Below, one piece after another: positions 38,673 through 48,485 of a stretch of 64,000 nt of DNA. How positions within the stretch are numbered: the first letter of the stretch is position 1; every line of letters starts with the position of its first letter. The notes under the pieces are model-generated. The model was not told where the DNA came from, made no database searches, and saw only the letters and a list, made by a program, of their open reading frames with translations. The DNA is from Vibrio chagasii (GTDB lineage Bacteria > Pseudomonadota > Gammaproteobacteria > Enterobacterales > Vibrionaceae): contig CP090851.1 of the NCBI GenBank assembly GCA_041879415.1, positions 496,001-560,000 of the forward strand, in the 5' to 3' direction. The translations under genes and the position numbers were made by a program.

Positions 38673-40109
38673 CTAGGCTTGTTGCTTAGTCAGCTCTGCC
38701 GCTTCTTCCGTTTCAACGGCTGGTACTGTTGGTTCACATTTATCAACGAACCAACCCATGTAAGAGGTTACGATAGTCACGATGATACAGATGAAGCTTA
38801 GCCACATGAATGGTGCGTACGACAGCGTTGCAACGCCTAGGATGCTCGCCATGTAGATACCGTTGTCACTCCAAGGCACCATACCTGATGTCAACGTACC
38901 ACCGAACTCAGCGTTACGAGATAAGTTCTTACGCTTGTAACCTAGACGGTCGTAGTTCTTAGCACAGATTTTTGGTGTAAGGATCAGTGATACGTACATT
39001 GCAGAGCCAAATACGTTACCCATGAAAGCCGTACCGATTGTGCTTGTTGCTAGCGAACCTGCGCTGTTTACGCGGCGTTCGAATACCTTCGCAATTGTCT
39101 CTAGCACGCCGACTTTATCTAGCAAGCCACCAAAGCCTAAACCAAATACGATAACCGCAACCGAACCCAGCATTGAAGACATACCACCGCGGTTTAGGAT
39201 TGAGTCAATGAAGTCCACGCCAGAGGAGATAGAGAATGGTGCCCATGCTGTGTTGAATGCTGTTAGGAAGTCGATCTCTTGAATCATAACTGCCCAGATA
39301 ATACCTAACAGAGAACCAAAGCTGATTACCGGGAATGAAGGCATACGGAAAGCCAGTAGACCTAATACGATCAGTACTGGAACAAATGAATATGGCGTGA
39401 TGTAGAACTGAACTTCCATCGCTTTGATAACAGATTCTACTTGGCTCATGTCAACGTTACCGGCGTAGTGGAAGCCAAACGCGGTAAACATGATGCCAGT
39501 AATAACGTAGCTGATTAATGCTACAGGCAGCATGCCTTTGATGTGTTCAACCACTTCTACGTTAGACATAGAAGAAGCCAAAATTACTGAATCAGAAAGT
39601 GGAGACATTTTGTCACCAAAGTAACAACCTGAAAGTACTGCACCTGCCGTAATTGGCGCAGGAACACCTAGGCCTTGGCCAATACCCATCATCGCAATAC
39701 CCGCTGTACCAGCAGCACCCCAAGAAGTACCAGTAGCCAACGCTGTTAGAGAACAGATGATCATGGTCGCCAAAAGGAAGATAGAAGGATGGATAGCTTT
39801 TAGACCATAGTAAATGATGGTCGGTACGATCCCGCCAGAGATCCAAGTACCAACAAGAGCGCCAACGGCTAAAAGTATTAAAACTGCGCCTAAACCGTTA
39901 GATATTCCTTTTAGTGCTGCTTTTTCTAAGTCTTTGTATTGGTGTCCAAGACGAATACCAAGCACCATGATAATGAACCAACCAATGTACAAGGCGAGTT
40001 GGATTGGAAGGTCAAGCTTTGCTGTAAAGGAAAAAGCAAGGGATAGAAATAGTCCTAACGCGATGAATACCTGCATCAGGTTCGGTAGGCGAGTTTTACT
40101 CTGCTTCAT
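38673..40109 (-). CDS. nhaC: Na+/H+ antiporter, NhaC family
   Basis: Inner-membrane cation antiporter with about 11-12 helices. NhaC-type segments include ATGTSWGAAGTAGIAMMG, the ion-site region CYFGDKMSPLSDS and TSGMVPWSDNGIY. The product is 478 residues from the ATG at 40109, which has AGAGG 5 nt upstream. The frame is open to an earlier ATG at 40148 with no ribosome-binding site. The exact ions carried are inferred from the family only. Confidence 0.9.
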   Translation of the reverse strand: MKQSKTRLPNLMQVFIALGLFLSLAFSFTAKLDLPIQLALYIGWFIIMVLGIRLGHQYKDLEKAALKGISNGLGAVLILLAVGALVGTWISGGIVPTIIYYGLKAIHPSIFLLATMIICSLTALATGTSWGAAGTAGIAMMGIGQGLGVPAPITAGAVLSGCYFGDKMSPLSDSVILASSMSNVEVVEHIKGMLPVALISYVITGIMFTAFGFHYAGNVDMSQVESVIKAMEVQFYITPYSFVPVLIVLGLLAFRMPSFPVISFGSLLGIIWAVMIQEIDFLTAFNTAWAPFSISSGVDFIDSILNRGGMSSMLGSVAVIVFGLGFGGLLDKVGVLETIAKVFERRVNSAGSLATSTIGTAFMGNVFGSAMYVSLILTPKICAKNYDRLGYKRKNLSRNAEFGGTLTSGMVPWSDNGIYMASILGVATLSYAPFMWLSFICIIVTIVTSYMGWFVDKCEPTVPAVETEEAAELTKQQA

Positions 40110-40608
40110 AAAAGCCTCTTGTGATTTCGAGCATTTATAGTGCTTCATTATATTGTGGGGTACTAAATGGACACTACAGTAATTAGATTATTATATCGAA
40201 AAAATACGCCTAAGTTGTGATATTTGACTGCATATCGGACCCATTATGGTTTCATAATCTAAATTTTTGTTAAATTCATGATTGTTACATGTTTAATTCT
40301 GTCGCACGTTGTTTCCGTTTTGTAAAATAAAATGCCAATTAACCATGGTTTAATAGAGGTAATTACTGTTTGTGATCGGGGTTTGATTGTTAGATTTAGC
40401 GCGATAAATGGCTGAATTTAACGGGGTTGGTGTTTCTATCAATAGAGTGGAGGCCGAATCTCTGTATTGAGATAACTTTGCGATTCATCGCGTTCACTTA
40501 AAAGAAACGAAAAAGTTACACTTTTTGACAAAAAGCGCTTGAGTTCTGTTTCTGAAAAACTTATAGATGGGGGAGAGCAATTTTTAATTTATACATGGAG
40601 AGTGAGAG
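40110..40608. other. 499-bp region between nhaC and asd
   Basis: No ORF is supported. The region is AT-rich and must hold divergent promoters for nhaC and asd. I looked for a lysine riboswitch before asd and did not find its conserved core. Confidence 0.5.
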
Positions 40609-41727
40609 ATGAGAGTAGGTCTAGTTGGTTGGCGCGGTATGGTCGGTTCTGTACTGATGCAACGTATGGTCGAAGAGAAAGACTTCGACCTGATTGAGCC
40701 TGTTTATTACAGTACATCTCAGATTGGCATTCCTGCCCCTGTTCTAGGTGGTAAAGATGCGGGTCTACTTCAAGACGCTTTTGATATTGATAGCTTAAAG
40801 CAGCTTGATGCGGTTATTACTTGTCAAGGTGGCGATTACACATCAAAAGTTTACCCAGCGCTACGTCAAGCGGGCTGGAAAGGTTACTGGATTGATGCCG
40901 CTTCTACTCTACGTATGGATGCTGATTCAATCATCACTCTTGATCCTGTTAACTTGGCTCAAATCCAGCAAGGCATTCATAGCGGTACTAATACTTTTGT
41001 TGGTGGTAACTGTACTGTGAGCTTAATGCTTATGGCACTGGGCGGCCTATATGAGAAGGGCATGGTTGAATGGATGAGTGCCATGACTTACCAGGCGGCT
41101 TCTGGCGCGGGTGCTAAGAACATGCGTGAGCTTATCTCGCAAATGGGTGTGATTAACGATAGCGTGAGCTCTGAGTTAGCAAATCCTGCAAGTTCGATTC
41201 TTGATATTGATAAGAAAGTTGCTGATACCATTCGTTCATCGTCATTCCCAACAGATCAGTTTGGCGCTCCGCTGGCGGGCTCATTGATTCCTTGGATCGA
41301 TGTGAAGCGTGAAAATGGTCAGAGTAAAGAAGAGTGGAAAGCGGGCGTTGAAGCGAACAAGATTCTTGGCCTAGATGGTCAGCCTATTCCAATTGATGGT
41401 ACTTGTGTACGTATCGGCGCAATGCGTTGTCACGCTCAAGCACTAACGATCAAGCTTAAGCAAGACGTTCCAATGGATGAGATTGAAGAGATCATCGCAA
41501 CTCACAACGATTGGGTTAAAGTGATTCCTAACGATCGTGACATTACGGCGCAAGAACTGACTCCAGCTAAAGTAACAGGCACTATGTCTGTGCCAGTAGG
41601 CCGTCTACGTAAGATGTCTATGGGTAACGACTTCCTAAATGCCTTCACGGTTGGTGACCAACTGCTTTGGGGTGCTGCAGAACCACTACGTCGTACTCTA
41701 CGTATTATCTTAGCTGAGAAAGCGTAA
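40609..41727 (+). CDS. asd: Aspartate-semialdehyde dehydrogenase
   Basis: Makes aspartate semialdehyde for lysine, diaminopimelate, threonine and methionine. The N-terminal NADP motif is [12 protein letters not shown], the catalytic cysteine lies in [10 protein letters not shown] and the active-site histidine in [15 protein letters not shown]. The 372-residue length and close similarity to E. coli Asd place it in the Gram-negative branch. GGAGAG precedes the ATG. Confidence 0.97.
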   Translation: MRVGLVGWRGMVGSVLMQRMVEEKDFDLIEPVYYSTSQIGIPAPVLGGKDAGLLQDAFDIDSLKQLDAVITCQGGDYTSKVYPALRQAGWKGYWIDAASTLRMDADSIITLDPVNLAQIQQGIHSGTNTFVGGNCTVSLMLMALGGLYEKGMVEWMSAMTYQAASGAGAKNMRELISQMGVINDSVSSELANPASSILDIDKKVADTIRSSSFPTDQFGAPLAGSLIPWIDVKRENGQSKEEWKAGVEANKILGLDGQPIPIDGTCVRIGAMRCHAQALTIKLKQDVPMDEIEEIIATHNDWVKVIPNDRDITAQELTPAKVTGTMSVPVGRLRKMSMGNDFLNAFTVGDQLLWGAAEPLRRTLRIILAEKA

Positions 41728-41757
41728 CTGCCTCATTTCTGAGAATAAATAAAGAAG

Positions 41758-41781
41758 AAGCGCCTGACGGCGCTTTTTTTG
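41758..41781 (+). terminator. Terminator of asd
   Basis: Stem AAGCGCC/GGCGCTT followed by T7. Confidence 0.9.
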
Positions 41782-41847
41782 TATCTAATGACAAAGGCCT
41801 GACTTTAAAACCTTACATTTCGTGCGTCTTAAAGTTGGAGCTAGAAA

Positions 41848-42369
41848 ATGAAATCGAACCTGAAAGGTTTTACTCTTATCGAGTTGGTTGTTGTTATCGT
41901 CATTATTGGTGTTTTAGCGGTTGTCGCGGCGCCTAGGTTTTTAAACATGCAACATGATGCTAGAGCTTCAGTTATGGAAGGGTTAGGAGCATCAGTTCAC
42001 ACCGCCGCTGATTTAGCATTCGAAAAAGCAGCCGTTGAGGGAATGGAAGGCCAAGAGTCTTATTTAATACCAGAGTATGGGCGAGTGAAGTTTGGTTACC
42101 CCGCGGTTGAAAAAGGCGGTATGGAAAACTTTTTAGCGATTGATTCTGGGTTTCATGACTTAACTAAAGAGTGGACATGGGCTGCGCACAATAATGGGCC
42201 AGTGAGTGACCCTGACCTATGGCTGATTACCCGATCGGAATATTTGTCGGATGTTCCTCCTAATGACTTTAATACCGCTATTGAGAATACGCAGTGCTAC
42301 GTGAAATATACGGCTGCGATGGAAGCGAACGATGACTATCAGGTTGAAGTGTTTACCGACGGTTGTTAA
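41848..42369 (+). CDS. Solitary type IV prepilin (MSHA-like)
   Basis: 173-residue class III prepilin. A short basic leader MKSNLKG is cut by the prepilin peptidase before FTLIELVVV; the Glu at mature position 5 is present. The hydrophobic helix runs to about residue 31. Two cysteines near the C-terminus (QCYVKY and DGC) would form the D-region disulfide. GGAG precedes the ATG. No assembly genes are adjacent, so it would depend on a pilus or secretion machine encoded elsewhere. Confidence 0.88.
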   Translation: MKSNLKGFTLIELVVVIVIIGVLAVVAAPRFLNMQHDARASVMEGLGASVHTAADLAFEKAAVEGMEGQESYLIPEYGRVKFGYPAVEKGGMENFLAIDSGFHDLTKEWTWAAHNNGPVSDPDLWLITRSEYLSDVPPNDFNTAIENTQCYVKYTAAMEANDDYQVEVFTDGC

Positions 42370-42384
42370 CAGCTAAATGAAATA

Positions 42385-42417
42385 ATAAAAAAGAGCTCTT
42401 TAGGAGCTCTTTTTTTG
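42385..42417. terminator. Bidirectional terminator, pilin / K+ channel
   Basis: Stem AAAGAGCTC/GAGCTCTTT with T7 on the plus strand and an A-run on the left, between convergent genes. Confidence 0.9.
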
Positions 42418-42421
42418 GTTT

Positions 42422-43267
42422 CTATTCTGCCTTGTCGGAGACGACACGTTTGTCAGGGTCGGCTAATTCACTGGCACAGTGCTTACAGTAGATGGCGTCA
42501 GGGTCGTGTCCTGAACGGTTGCAGTTCGGACATTTGACTAACTCCTTGTGAGAGTTCATTTCACTACTTAGCTCGGCGGTAATTATCCCGGTAGGTACTG
42601 CAAGGATAGAGTAACCCAGTAACATTGTGAGAGATGCGATAGCCTTACCAATCGCTGTTTGCGGCACCATATCCCCGTAGCCAACGGTGGTGATGGTGAC
42701 GATTGCCCAGTAGATACTGTGGGGAATACTGGTGAATCCGTTTTCTGGCCCTTCAATAACAAATATCAAAGCGCCAAAGATAACGACTAAGATGCCGACT
42801 GTACTAAAGAAGATCAGAATCTTTCGTCTTGCCATCAATAGCGAACGCAACAGGATATTTGAATCTTGTAGATAGCGAACCAACTTCAGAATTCGGAAGA
42901 TACGCATGACACGCAGCAATCTCACAACGCCCATAAACGAAGCTCCTGGGAAGAAGATCGCTAGGTAAGTAGGTAGAATCGCTAACAGATCAACAATGCC
43001 ATAAAAGCTGGTGGCGTAAGATTTCGGTTTTGGAGAACAATAGAGCCTTAATAGATATTCGATAGTGAATAGAGCGGTGAAAGTGTACTCGATGTAACGA
43101 AGTTCTTGAGACCACTCTGTCATTACATTTGGAATGGACTCTAGAATAAGAACCAGAAGCGAAGCCAAGATTGCAATGATCAGTGATATATCAAACGCAC
43201 GTCCGGCAGGTGTATGGGTACCAAAAATGATAACGTACAAATGATGCTTGAGTGGCTTGCGTGACAT
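42422..43267 (-). CDS. Voltage-gated K+ channel with C-terminal zinc ribbon
   Basis: 281-residue six-helix channel. S4 carries regularly spaced arginines (RLLRVMRIFRILKLVRYL), and the pore has the potassium selectivity filter TTVGYGD (near residue 200). After S6, the C-terminal ~50 residues contain CPNC-N13-CKHC, a four-cysteine zinc ribbon. The pore and S4 identify a KvAP/Kch-type channel; the ribbon suggests a metal- or redox-responsive gate, which is inference. No strong ribosome-binding site is seen. Confidence 0.92.
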   Translation of the reverse strand: MSRKPLKHHLYVIIFGTHTPAGRAFDISLIIAILASLLVLILESIPNVMTEWSQELRYIEYTFTALFTIEYLLRLYCSPKPKSYATSFYGIVDLLAILPTYLAIFFPGASFMGVVRLLRVMRIFRILKLVRYLQDSNILLRSLLMARRKILIFFSTVGILVVIFGALIFVIEGPENGFTSIPHSIYWAIVTITTVGYGDMVPQTAIGKAIASLTMLLGYSILAVPTGIITAELSSEMNSHKELVKCPNCNRSGHDPDAIYCKHCASELADPDKRVVSDKAE

Positions 43268-43327
43268 AAGGGGAGGTTCGTCTTCTATTAAATGCGTTAA
43301 CCGTCATTATACAAGCTTCATAATAAC

Positions 43328-43362
43328 GAGGCGAGTGAAAGCCAAATTGCTTTACTCGCCTC
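43328..43362 (-). repeat. Strong hairpin between ychE and the channel gene
   Basis: Inverted repeat GAGGCGAGT/ACTCGCCTC, extended by AAAGC/GCTTT inside. It lacks a T-run, so it is not a standard terminator. It could be an mRNA 3'-end stabiliser for ychE. Confidence 0.6.
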
Positions 43363-43415
43363 AGATGTGTTCCACATTAAATAGCCGCAGTTAAGTGACT
43401 ATGTGCTGTTTGTGG

Positions 43416-44054
43416 TTATGCTAATCCTGGGAATAGGTTACGCAAGCCATTCGCAATGAACTCGATGCCAAGTGCACCAAGAATCAAGCCCATGATACGG
43501 GTGATAACGTTAATCCCAGTTTGACCTAAAAAGCGCACGATAACAGGCGCTGAACGGAACAGAAGCCAAGAGCAAGTTGCGAATGCAATAATGCTGATAC
43601 CAATACCGATAGTATCGATTGCCGCTGGGTAACGCGATCCATAGACAATGGTAGAACTGATTGCACCTGGACCCGCCATTAAAGGCATAGCTAACGGAAC
43701 AACACCTATTTGTTCTTTACTGATGTACTCAGATTTTTCCTGCTTATTCTGCTTATCTTCACCTAACTTACCGCTCATCATCGAAAACGCGATGCTCAGT
43801 AACAGCAGTCCACCCGCAACACGGAATGAGTCTAATGAAATGCTAAACATGTCGAGGAGCAACTGCCCCGCCACTAGCGACACAATCAAGATAACAGCAA
43901 CGGCAATATTGGCCTGAAAGGCTGTCCTGTTTCTCTCTTCTGGCGGCATGTGGGCAGTAAGAGAAACAAACACAGGCATGATGCCGATTGGGTTTACGGC
44001 TGCAACAAGCCCAAGGAAGAATTGCATAAAGATTGCGAGTTCTAAACCTTGCAT
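43416..44054 (-). CDS. ychE: MarC-family membrane protein YchE
   Basis: 212-residue protein with six membrane helices. It shares the internal segment SGKLGEDKQNKQEKSE and the GINVITRIMGLILGALGIEF end with E. coli YchE. The function is unknown; MarC proteins were once wrongly linked to drug resistance. I chose the ATG at 44054 over the TTG at 44069 because GGAG lies between them as its ribosome-binding site. It is divergent from adhE, and the two genes are neighbours in E. coli too. Confidence 0.93.
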   Translation of the reverse strand: MQGLELAIFMQFFLGLVAAVNPIGIMPVFVSLTAHMPPEERNRTAFQANIAVAVILIVSLVAGQLLLDMFSISLDSFRVAGGLLLLSIAFSMMSGKLGEDKQNKQEKSEYISKEQIGVVPLAMPLMAGPGAISSTIVYGSRYPAAIDTIGIGISIIAFATCSWLLFRSAPVIVRFLGQTGINVITRIMGLILGALGIEFIANGLRNLFPGLA

Positions 44055-44694
44055 GGGAGCGATCTCCAAGTAACTTAAAGTAGGAAAGTGGGTTTGATCT
44101 GACCTCGGTCAGAGTGCGTAATGTAAGGGACAAATTCAATGAGAGCGAATGAAAAAAACTAACCTGAAAAGGGGGCTGTTTTTTAGAAAAACTAATTGAG
44201 TGTCATGTCTGTAATATCATTGTTACAAGGTGTTTTCTCGTGTTTCGTGTTGTAACTTAATTTGAACGTAATGTTATCTCACGCACGCTTTTAATAAAAA
44301 TTATGACAGTTTCTAGCTCGTTGCAACGGTATGGATATACTCTCAGTAGCACAGTTTTAGCCGTATACATGTAAGTGAACTGATTAAAAATGAAACTTTT
44401 TTACAGTTTATGACACGAAGTAGAAAATAATTATCTGACTGCTTGTTTTTTGCTCGATAGTAAAGTGTGATTTAAATCCATATAAATCATTAGCTTATGG
44501 TTATTTTTGCGATTGCCTTACCACTAATTGGGTAATTCTTTTTGGGTAACTGATCTGGGTCAATTTTTTTCACACACTGAAATAATATACTCAGCCCTGA
44601 AAGCAATTTACTAAGAACGCTGTTTTAAAGGGTTTAAGGCAAGCAGCGAATTTAATAAAAAGTTTTTAATATTTATTATTTTAGGAGATCCACC
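44055..44694. other. 640-bp ychE-adhE intergenic region
   Basis: No supported ORF. The region is AT-rich and contains the candidate adhE promoter and FNR-like site at 44550-44591. About 100 nt of 5' untranslated leader would precede adhE. Confidence 0.55.
44550..44563 (+). promoter_or_regulatory. FNR-like site upstream of adhE
   Basis: CTGAT-CTGG-GTCAA matches the FNR consensus TTGAT-N4-ATCAA at 8 of 10 positions. Its centre is 41.5 bp upstream of a start predicted from the -10 box TATACT at 44586-44591, the spacing expected for direct activation. Confidence 0.5.
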
Positions 44695-47403
44695 ATGCCT
44701 GTAACTAACTTAGCGGAACTTGATGCTCTAGTAGCTCGCGTTAAAGCAGCACAAGAAGAGTTTGCAACATTCTCTCAAGAGAAAGTTGATGCTATCTTCC
44801 GCGCAGCTTCTCTTGCAGCGAACCACGCTCGTATCCCACTAGCCCAACAAGCAGTCGCTGAATCTGGAATGGGTATTGTTGAAGATAAAGTTATCAAGAA
44901 CCACTTTGCTTCTGAATTTATCTACAACAAATACAAAGACGAAAAAACATGTGGCGTCCTAGAAGAAGATGACAACCTAGGCACAATGACTATCGCTGAG
45001 CCTGTAGGTATCATCTGTGGTATCGTTCCAACAACGAACCCAACTTCTACAGCAATCTTCAAATCTCTAATTTCTCTTAAAACACGTAACGGCATCATCT
45101 TCTCGCCACACCCACGTGCAAAGAACTCTACTAACGACGCAGCTAAACTGGTTCTAGACGCAGCGGTAGCAGCGGGTGCTCCAAAAGACATCATCGGTTG
45201 GATCGACCAGCCATCTGTAGAGCTTTCTAACGCGCTTATGAAGCACGACGGTATCGCACTTATCCTCGCAACTGGTGGTCCAGGCATGGTTAAAGCAGCA
45301 TACTCTTCTGGTAAGCCTGCAATCGGTGTTGGTGCTGGTAACGTGCCTGTAGTTATCGATGAAACAGCTGACATCAAACGCGCTGTAGCATCTATCCTAA
45401 TGTCTAAAACATTCGATAACGGCGTTGTATGTGCTTCTGAGCAAGCTGCAATCGTTGTTAGCGATGTATATGAAGAAGTTAAAGAGCGTTTCGCTTCTCA
45501 CAAAGCTCACGTTCTATCTAAAGCTGACGCTGACAAAGTACGTAAAGTACTTCTTATCGACGGTAATCTAAACGCTAAAATCGTAGGTCAACCTGCTCCA
45601 GCAATCGCTGAAATGGCTGGTGTTAAAGTTCCTGCTGATACAAAAGTACTGGTAGGTGAAGGTCTTGGTAAAGTTTCTTACGATGACGAGTTCGCTCATG
45701 AGAAACTGTCTCCAACTCTAGGTCTATTCCGTGCAGACGACTTCGAAGACGCTGTTGCTCAAGCGGTAACTATGGTTGAAATCGGTGGTATCGGTCATAC
45801 ATCTGGTCTTTACACTAACCAAGATACAAACGCAGACCGCATCCGTTACTTCGGTGACAAGATGAAGACTGCTCGTATCCTAATTAACATCCCGACTACT
45901 CACGGTGGTATCGGTGACCTGTACAACTTCAACGTTGCACCTTCTCTAACTCTAGGTTGTGGTTCATGGGGTGGTAACTCTATCTCTGAGAACGTAGGTC
46001 CTAAGCACCTTATCAACAAGAAAACTGTAGCGAAGCGAGCTGAAAACATGTTGTGGCACAAACTACCTAAGTCTATCTACTTCCGTCGTGGTAGCCTTCC
46101 AATCGCAATGAGCGACCTAGAAGGTAAGAAACGCGCATTCCTAGTAACTGACCGTTTTCTATTCAACAACGGTTACGCTGATGACGTAGTTAGCCTGCTT
46201 AAAGCACAAGGCATTGAAGTTCAAACTTTCTTCGACGTAGAAGCGGATCCAACACTATCTGTTGTTGAGAAAGGCGCTGAAGCAATGAAGAGCTTCCAAC
46301 CTGACGTAATCCTAGCTCTAGGTGGTGGTTCACCAATGGATGCTGCGAAGATCATGTGGGTTATGTACGAGCACCCAGAAACTCACTTCGAAGAACTAGC
46401 AATGCGCTTTATGGATATCCGTAAACGTATCTACAAGTTCCCTAAAATGGGTAAGAAAGCTGAGCTTGTATGTATCACTACAACTTCAGGTACGGGTTCA
46501 GAAGTTACTCCATTCGCGGTTGTTACTGACGACAAGACTGGTGCTAAGTACCCACTAGCTGACTACGAAATCACGCCAAACATGGCTATCGTTGATGCTA
46601 ACCTAGTAATGAACATGCCTAAGTCTCTAACAGCATTTGGTGGTTACGATGCAGTAACTCACGCTCTAGAAGCTTACGTATCTGTTCTTGCTAACGAATA
46701 CTCTGATGGTCAAGCTCTACAAGCACTTAAGATGCTTAAAGAGTACCTACCATCAAGCTACGCGAACGGTGCAAACGACCCAATCGCTCGTGAGAAAGTA
46801 CACAACGCAGCAACTATCGCTGGTGTAGCATTCGCGAACGCATTCCTAGGTGTTTGTCACTCTATGGCGCACAAGATTGGTGCTGAGTTCCACCTACCAC
46901 ACGGTCTGGCGAACGCACTACTAATCTCTAACGTTGTACGTTACAACGCGAACGATAACCCAACTAAGCAAACTGCGTTCTCTCAATACGACCGCCCACA
47001 AGCACGTCGTCGTTACGCTGAAGTAGCTGACCACCTAGGCCTAAGCCAAGAAGGTGACCGTACTGCTCAGAAGATTGAACGTCTACTAGCATGGCTAGAA
47101 GAGTTGAAACTGAACCTAGATATCCCAACGTCTATCCAGGCGGCAGGTGTATCTGAAGCAGACTTCATCGCTAAGCTAGAAGAGCTAGCTGTAGAAGCGT
47201 TCGATGACCAGTGTACAGGTGCTAACCCACGTTACCCACTAATCACTGAGCTGAAAGAAGTACTACTAGCGTCTTACTACGGTAAAGCATTTGTTGAAGG
47301 TGAAACTTTCGAAGGTACTACAGTTATCCTTAAGAAAGCTGACCAAAAACCAGCTGAAGCGAAAGCAGCGCCAAAAGCTAAAAAAGAAAAAGCTAACGCA
47401 TAA
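44695..47403 (+). CDS. adhE: Bifunctional acetaldehyde-CoA/alcohol dehydrogenase
   Basis: Ferments acetyl-CoA to ethanol in two steps and forms spirosomes. The N-terminal aldehyde dehydrogenase (about 1-440) has its catalytic Cys in NGVVCASEQA. The C-terminal iron alcohol dehydrogenase (about 450-870) has GGGSPMDAAKIMW and the iron ligands in CHSMAHKIGAEFHLPHG. The full 902-residue length and a Lys/Ala-rich tail are as expected. GGAG lies before the ATG. Very strong codon bias indicates high expression. Confidence 0.98.
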   Translation: MPVTNLAELDALVARVKAAQEEFATFSQEKVDAIFRAASLAANHARIPLAQQAVAESGMGIVEDKVIKNHFASEFIYNKYKDEKTCGVLEEDDNLGTMTIAEPVGIICGIVPTTNPTSTAIFKSLISLKTRNGIIFSPHPRAKNSTNDAAKLVLDAAVAAGAPKDIIGWIDQPSVELSNALMKHDGIALILATGGPGMVKAAYSSGKPAIGVGAGNVPVVIDETADIKRAVASILMSKTFDNGVVCASEQAAIVVSDVYEEVKERFASHKAHVLSKADADKVRKVLLIDGNLNAKIVGQPAPAIAEMAGVKVPADTKVLVGEGLGKVSYDDEFAHEKLSPTLGLFRADDFEDAVAQAVTMVEIGGIGHTSGLYTNQDTNADRIRYFGDKMKTARILINIPTTHGGIGDLYNFNVAPSLTLGCGSWGGNSISENVGPKHLINKKTVAKRAENMLWHKLPKSIYFRRGSLPIAMSDLEGKKRAFLVTDRFLFNNGYADDVVSLLKAQGIEVQTFFDVEADPTLSVVEKGAEAMKSFQPDVILALGGGSPMDAAKIMWVMYEHPETHFEELAMRFMDIRKRIYKFPKMGKKAELVCITTTSGTGSEVTPFAVVTDDKTGAKYPLADYEITPNMAIVDANLVMNMPKSLTAFGGYDAVTHALEAYVSVLANEYSDGQALQALKMLKEYLPSSYANGANDPIAREKVHNAATIAGVAFANAFLGVCHSMAHKIGAEFHLPHGLANALLISNVVRYNANDNPTKQTAFSQYDRPQARRRYAEVADHLGLSQEGDRTAQKIERLLAWLEELKLNLDIPTSIQAAGVSEADFIAKLEELAVEAFDDQCTGANPRYPLITELKEVLLASYYGKAFVEGETFEGTTVILKKADQKPAEAKAAPKAKKEKANA

Positions 47404-47465
47404 GTAAGACGTTAGTTATGAGATAAGTTTTCGCTAGCACGATACTTATCTATCGGGAAAAGATT

Positions 47466-47497
47466 AAAGCCCCAGTCGAGAGACTGGGGCTTTTTTT
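47466..47497 (+). terminator. Terminator of adhE
   Basis: Stem AAAGCCCCAGTC/GACTGGGGCTTT followed by a T-run. Confidence 0.92.
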
Positions 47498-47533
47498 GAT
47501 CTTTGTTTTAACTGGGAGTGACTGTTTAGGGAT

Positions 47534-48217
47534 TTAAACTTCCGCCGCAACCACGCGACCGCTAAAGTAATCGTTAGATATGATGTACTCGGCCGTTCTG
47601 GTGAGCTCGTCTTGAAGCTGGGCCCAGTGGCAACGGTTTAACTTTCCATCGGCATTGTGAATAGCGGGAACGACCCCCCCAACGCGGATGTTAAATGGGG
47701 TTAACTCTTTGGCCCAACTGTGGGTAAAACCGGTAATCATAGAGTTGGCACTCTCTAAGCCTGACACGTCATGGAAGTCATCGTGCGATATGACATTCAC
47801 GATCACTCCTTCTTTGTCTTCTGCACGTAACCTTTCGGCACTGATTTGACCGAAGGCGAAGAGGGTAGATGCCATATTGGATAGGTCGTTGATAAAGCCA
47901 CCAACCGGCTGATCGCCGATTAGACTAGGCATTGGAGAGCTCACCCAATTATTCACCAATACGTCGGGTGTGGTATTGAAGGTGGTTTGGATGAAATCGA
48001 ACACGTTCAGAATAGCTTGGCTGTCATTGCTCTCAAGCGGGTAATGGTAAACAGAATCAGAGAATCGGGCGCATTGTAAATAGGCTGCTTGAAGGGCTTC
48101 CGTGTCGTTATCGCAGAGAATGACGGTGGCCCCAAGGTTTACAAAGTGGTTCGCTATCGTCCCTCCTAGGCGCGAGCCAGCAGATGTTACCAATATGATT
48201 GAGCTTTTTATTTCCAT
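47534..48217 (-). CDS. SDR-fold protein lacking the catalytic Tyr-Lys pair
   Basis: 227 residues with the Rossmann start ILVTSAGSRLGGTIA and a VLVNNW version of the NNAG motif. Where active SDRs have YxxxK, this protein reads LESAN (in VSGLESANSMITGF), so both catalytic residues are missing. The KELTPFNIRVGGVVP region keeps the fold. It may bind a nucleotide or a partner without catalysis. It is convergent with adhE. Confidence 0.8.
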   Translation of the reverse strand: MEIKSSIILVTSAGSRLGGTIANHFVNLGATVILCDNDTEALQAAYLQCARFSDSVYHYPLESNDSQAILNVFDFIQTTFNTTPDVLVNNWVSSPMPSLIGDQPVGGFINDLSNMASTLFAFGQISAERLRAEDKEGVIVNVISHDDFHDVSGLESANSMITGFTHSWAKELTPFNIRVGGVVPAIHNADGKLNRCHWAQLQDELTRTAEYIISNDYFSGRVVAAEV

Positions 48218-48485
48218 CCCAGTACCTAAGCAAATCGTCCGTGTCGGGTAAGGATGGGTTAAAATTCATACAATGGGTGTGAATTGGTTCAAACTAAGGT
48301 ATGTGAATTGATAACTTTTTATGAACTTAGTGGCACGTCACATTTTGTAGTAACTTCAAGTAGTAATCGACATGTGTTGATTGAGGGGTGCCTAAGGCTG
48401 GTGGTTCATATAACTCTCGTGAATCATTCGAATGGCGCCAATTGAACAAAGCAGATAGAGATACAGAAATAAAGTGAGACTGAAG

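Noticed and set aside
40330..40608. Lysine riboswitch before asd
   Set aside because: I could not find the conserved L-box core or a terminator/anti-terminator pair; only scattered GAGG-like words occur.
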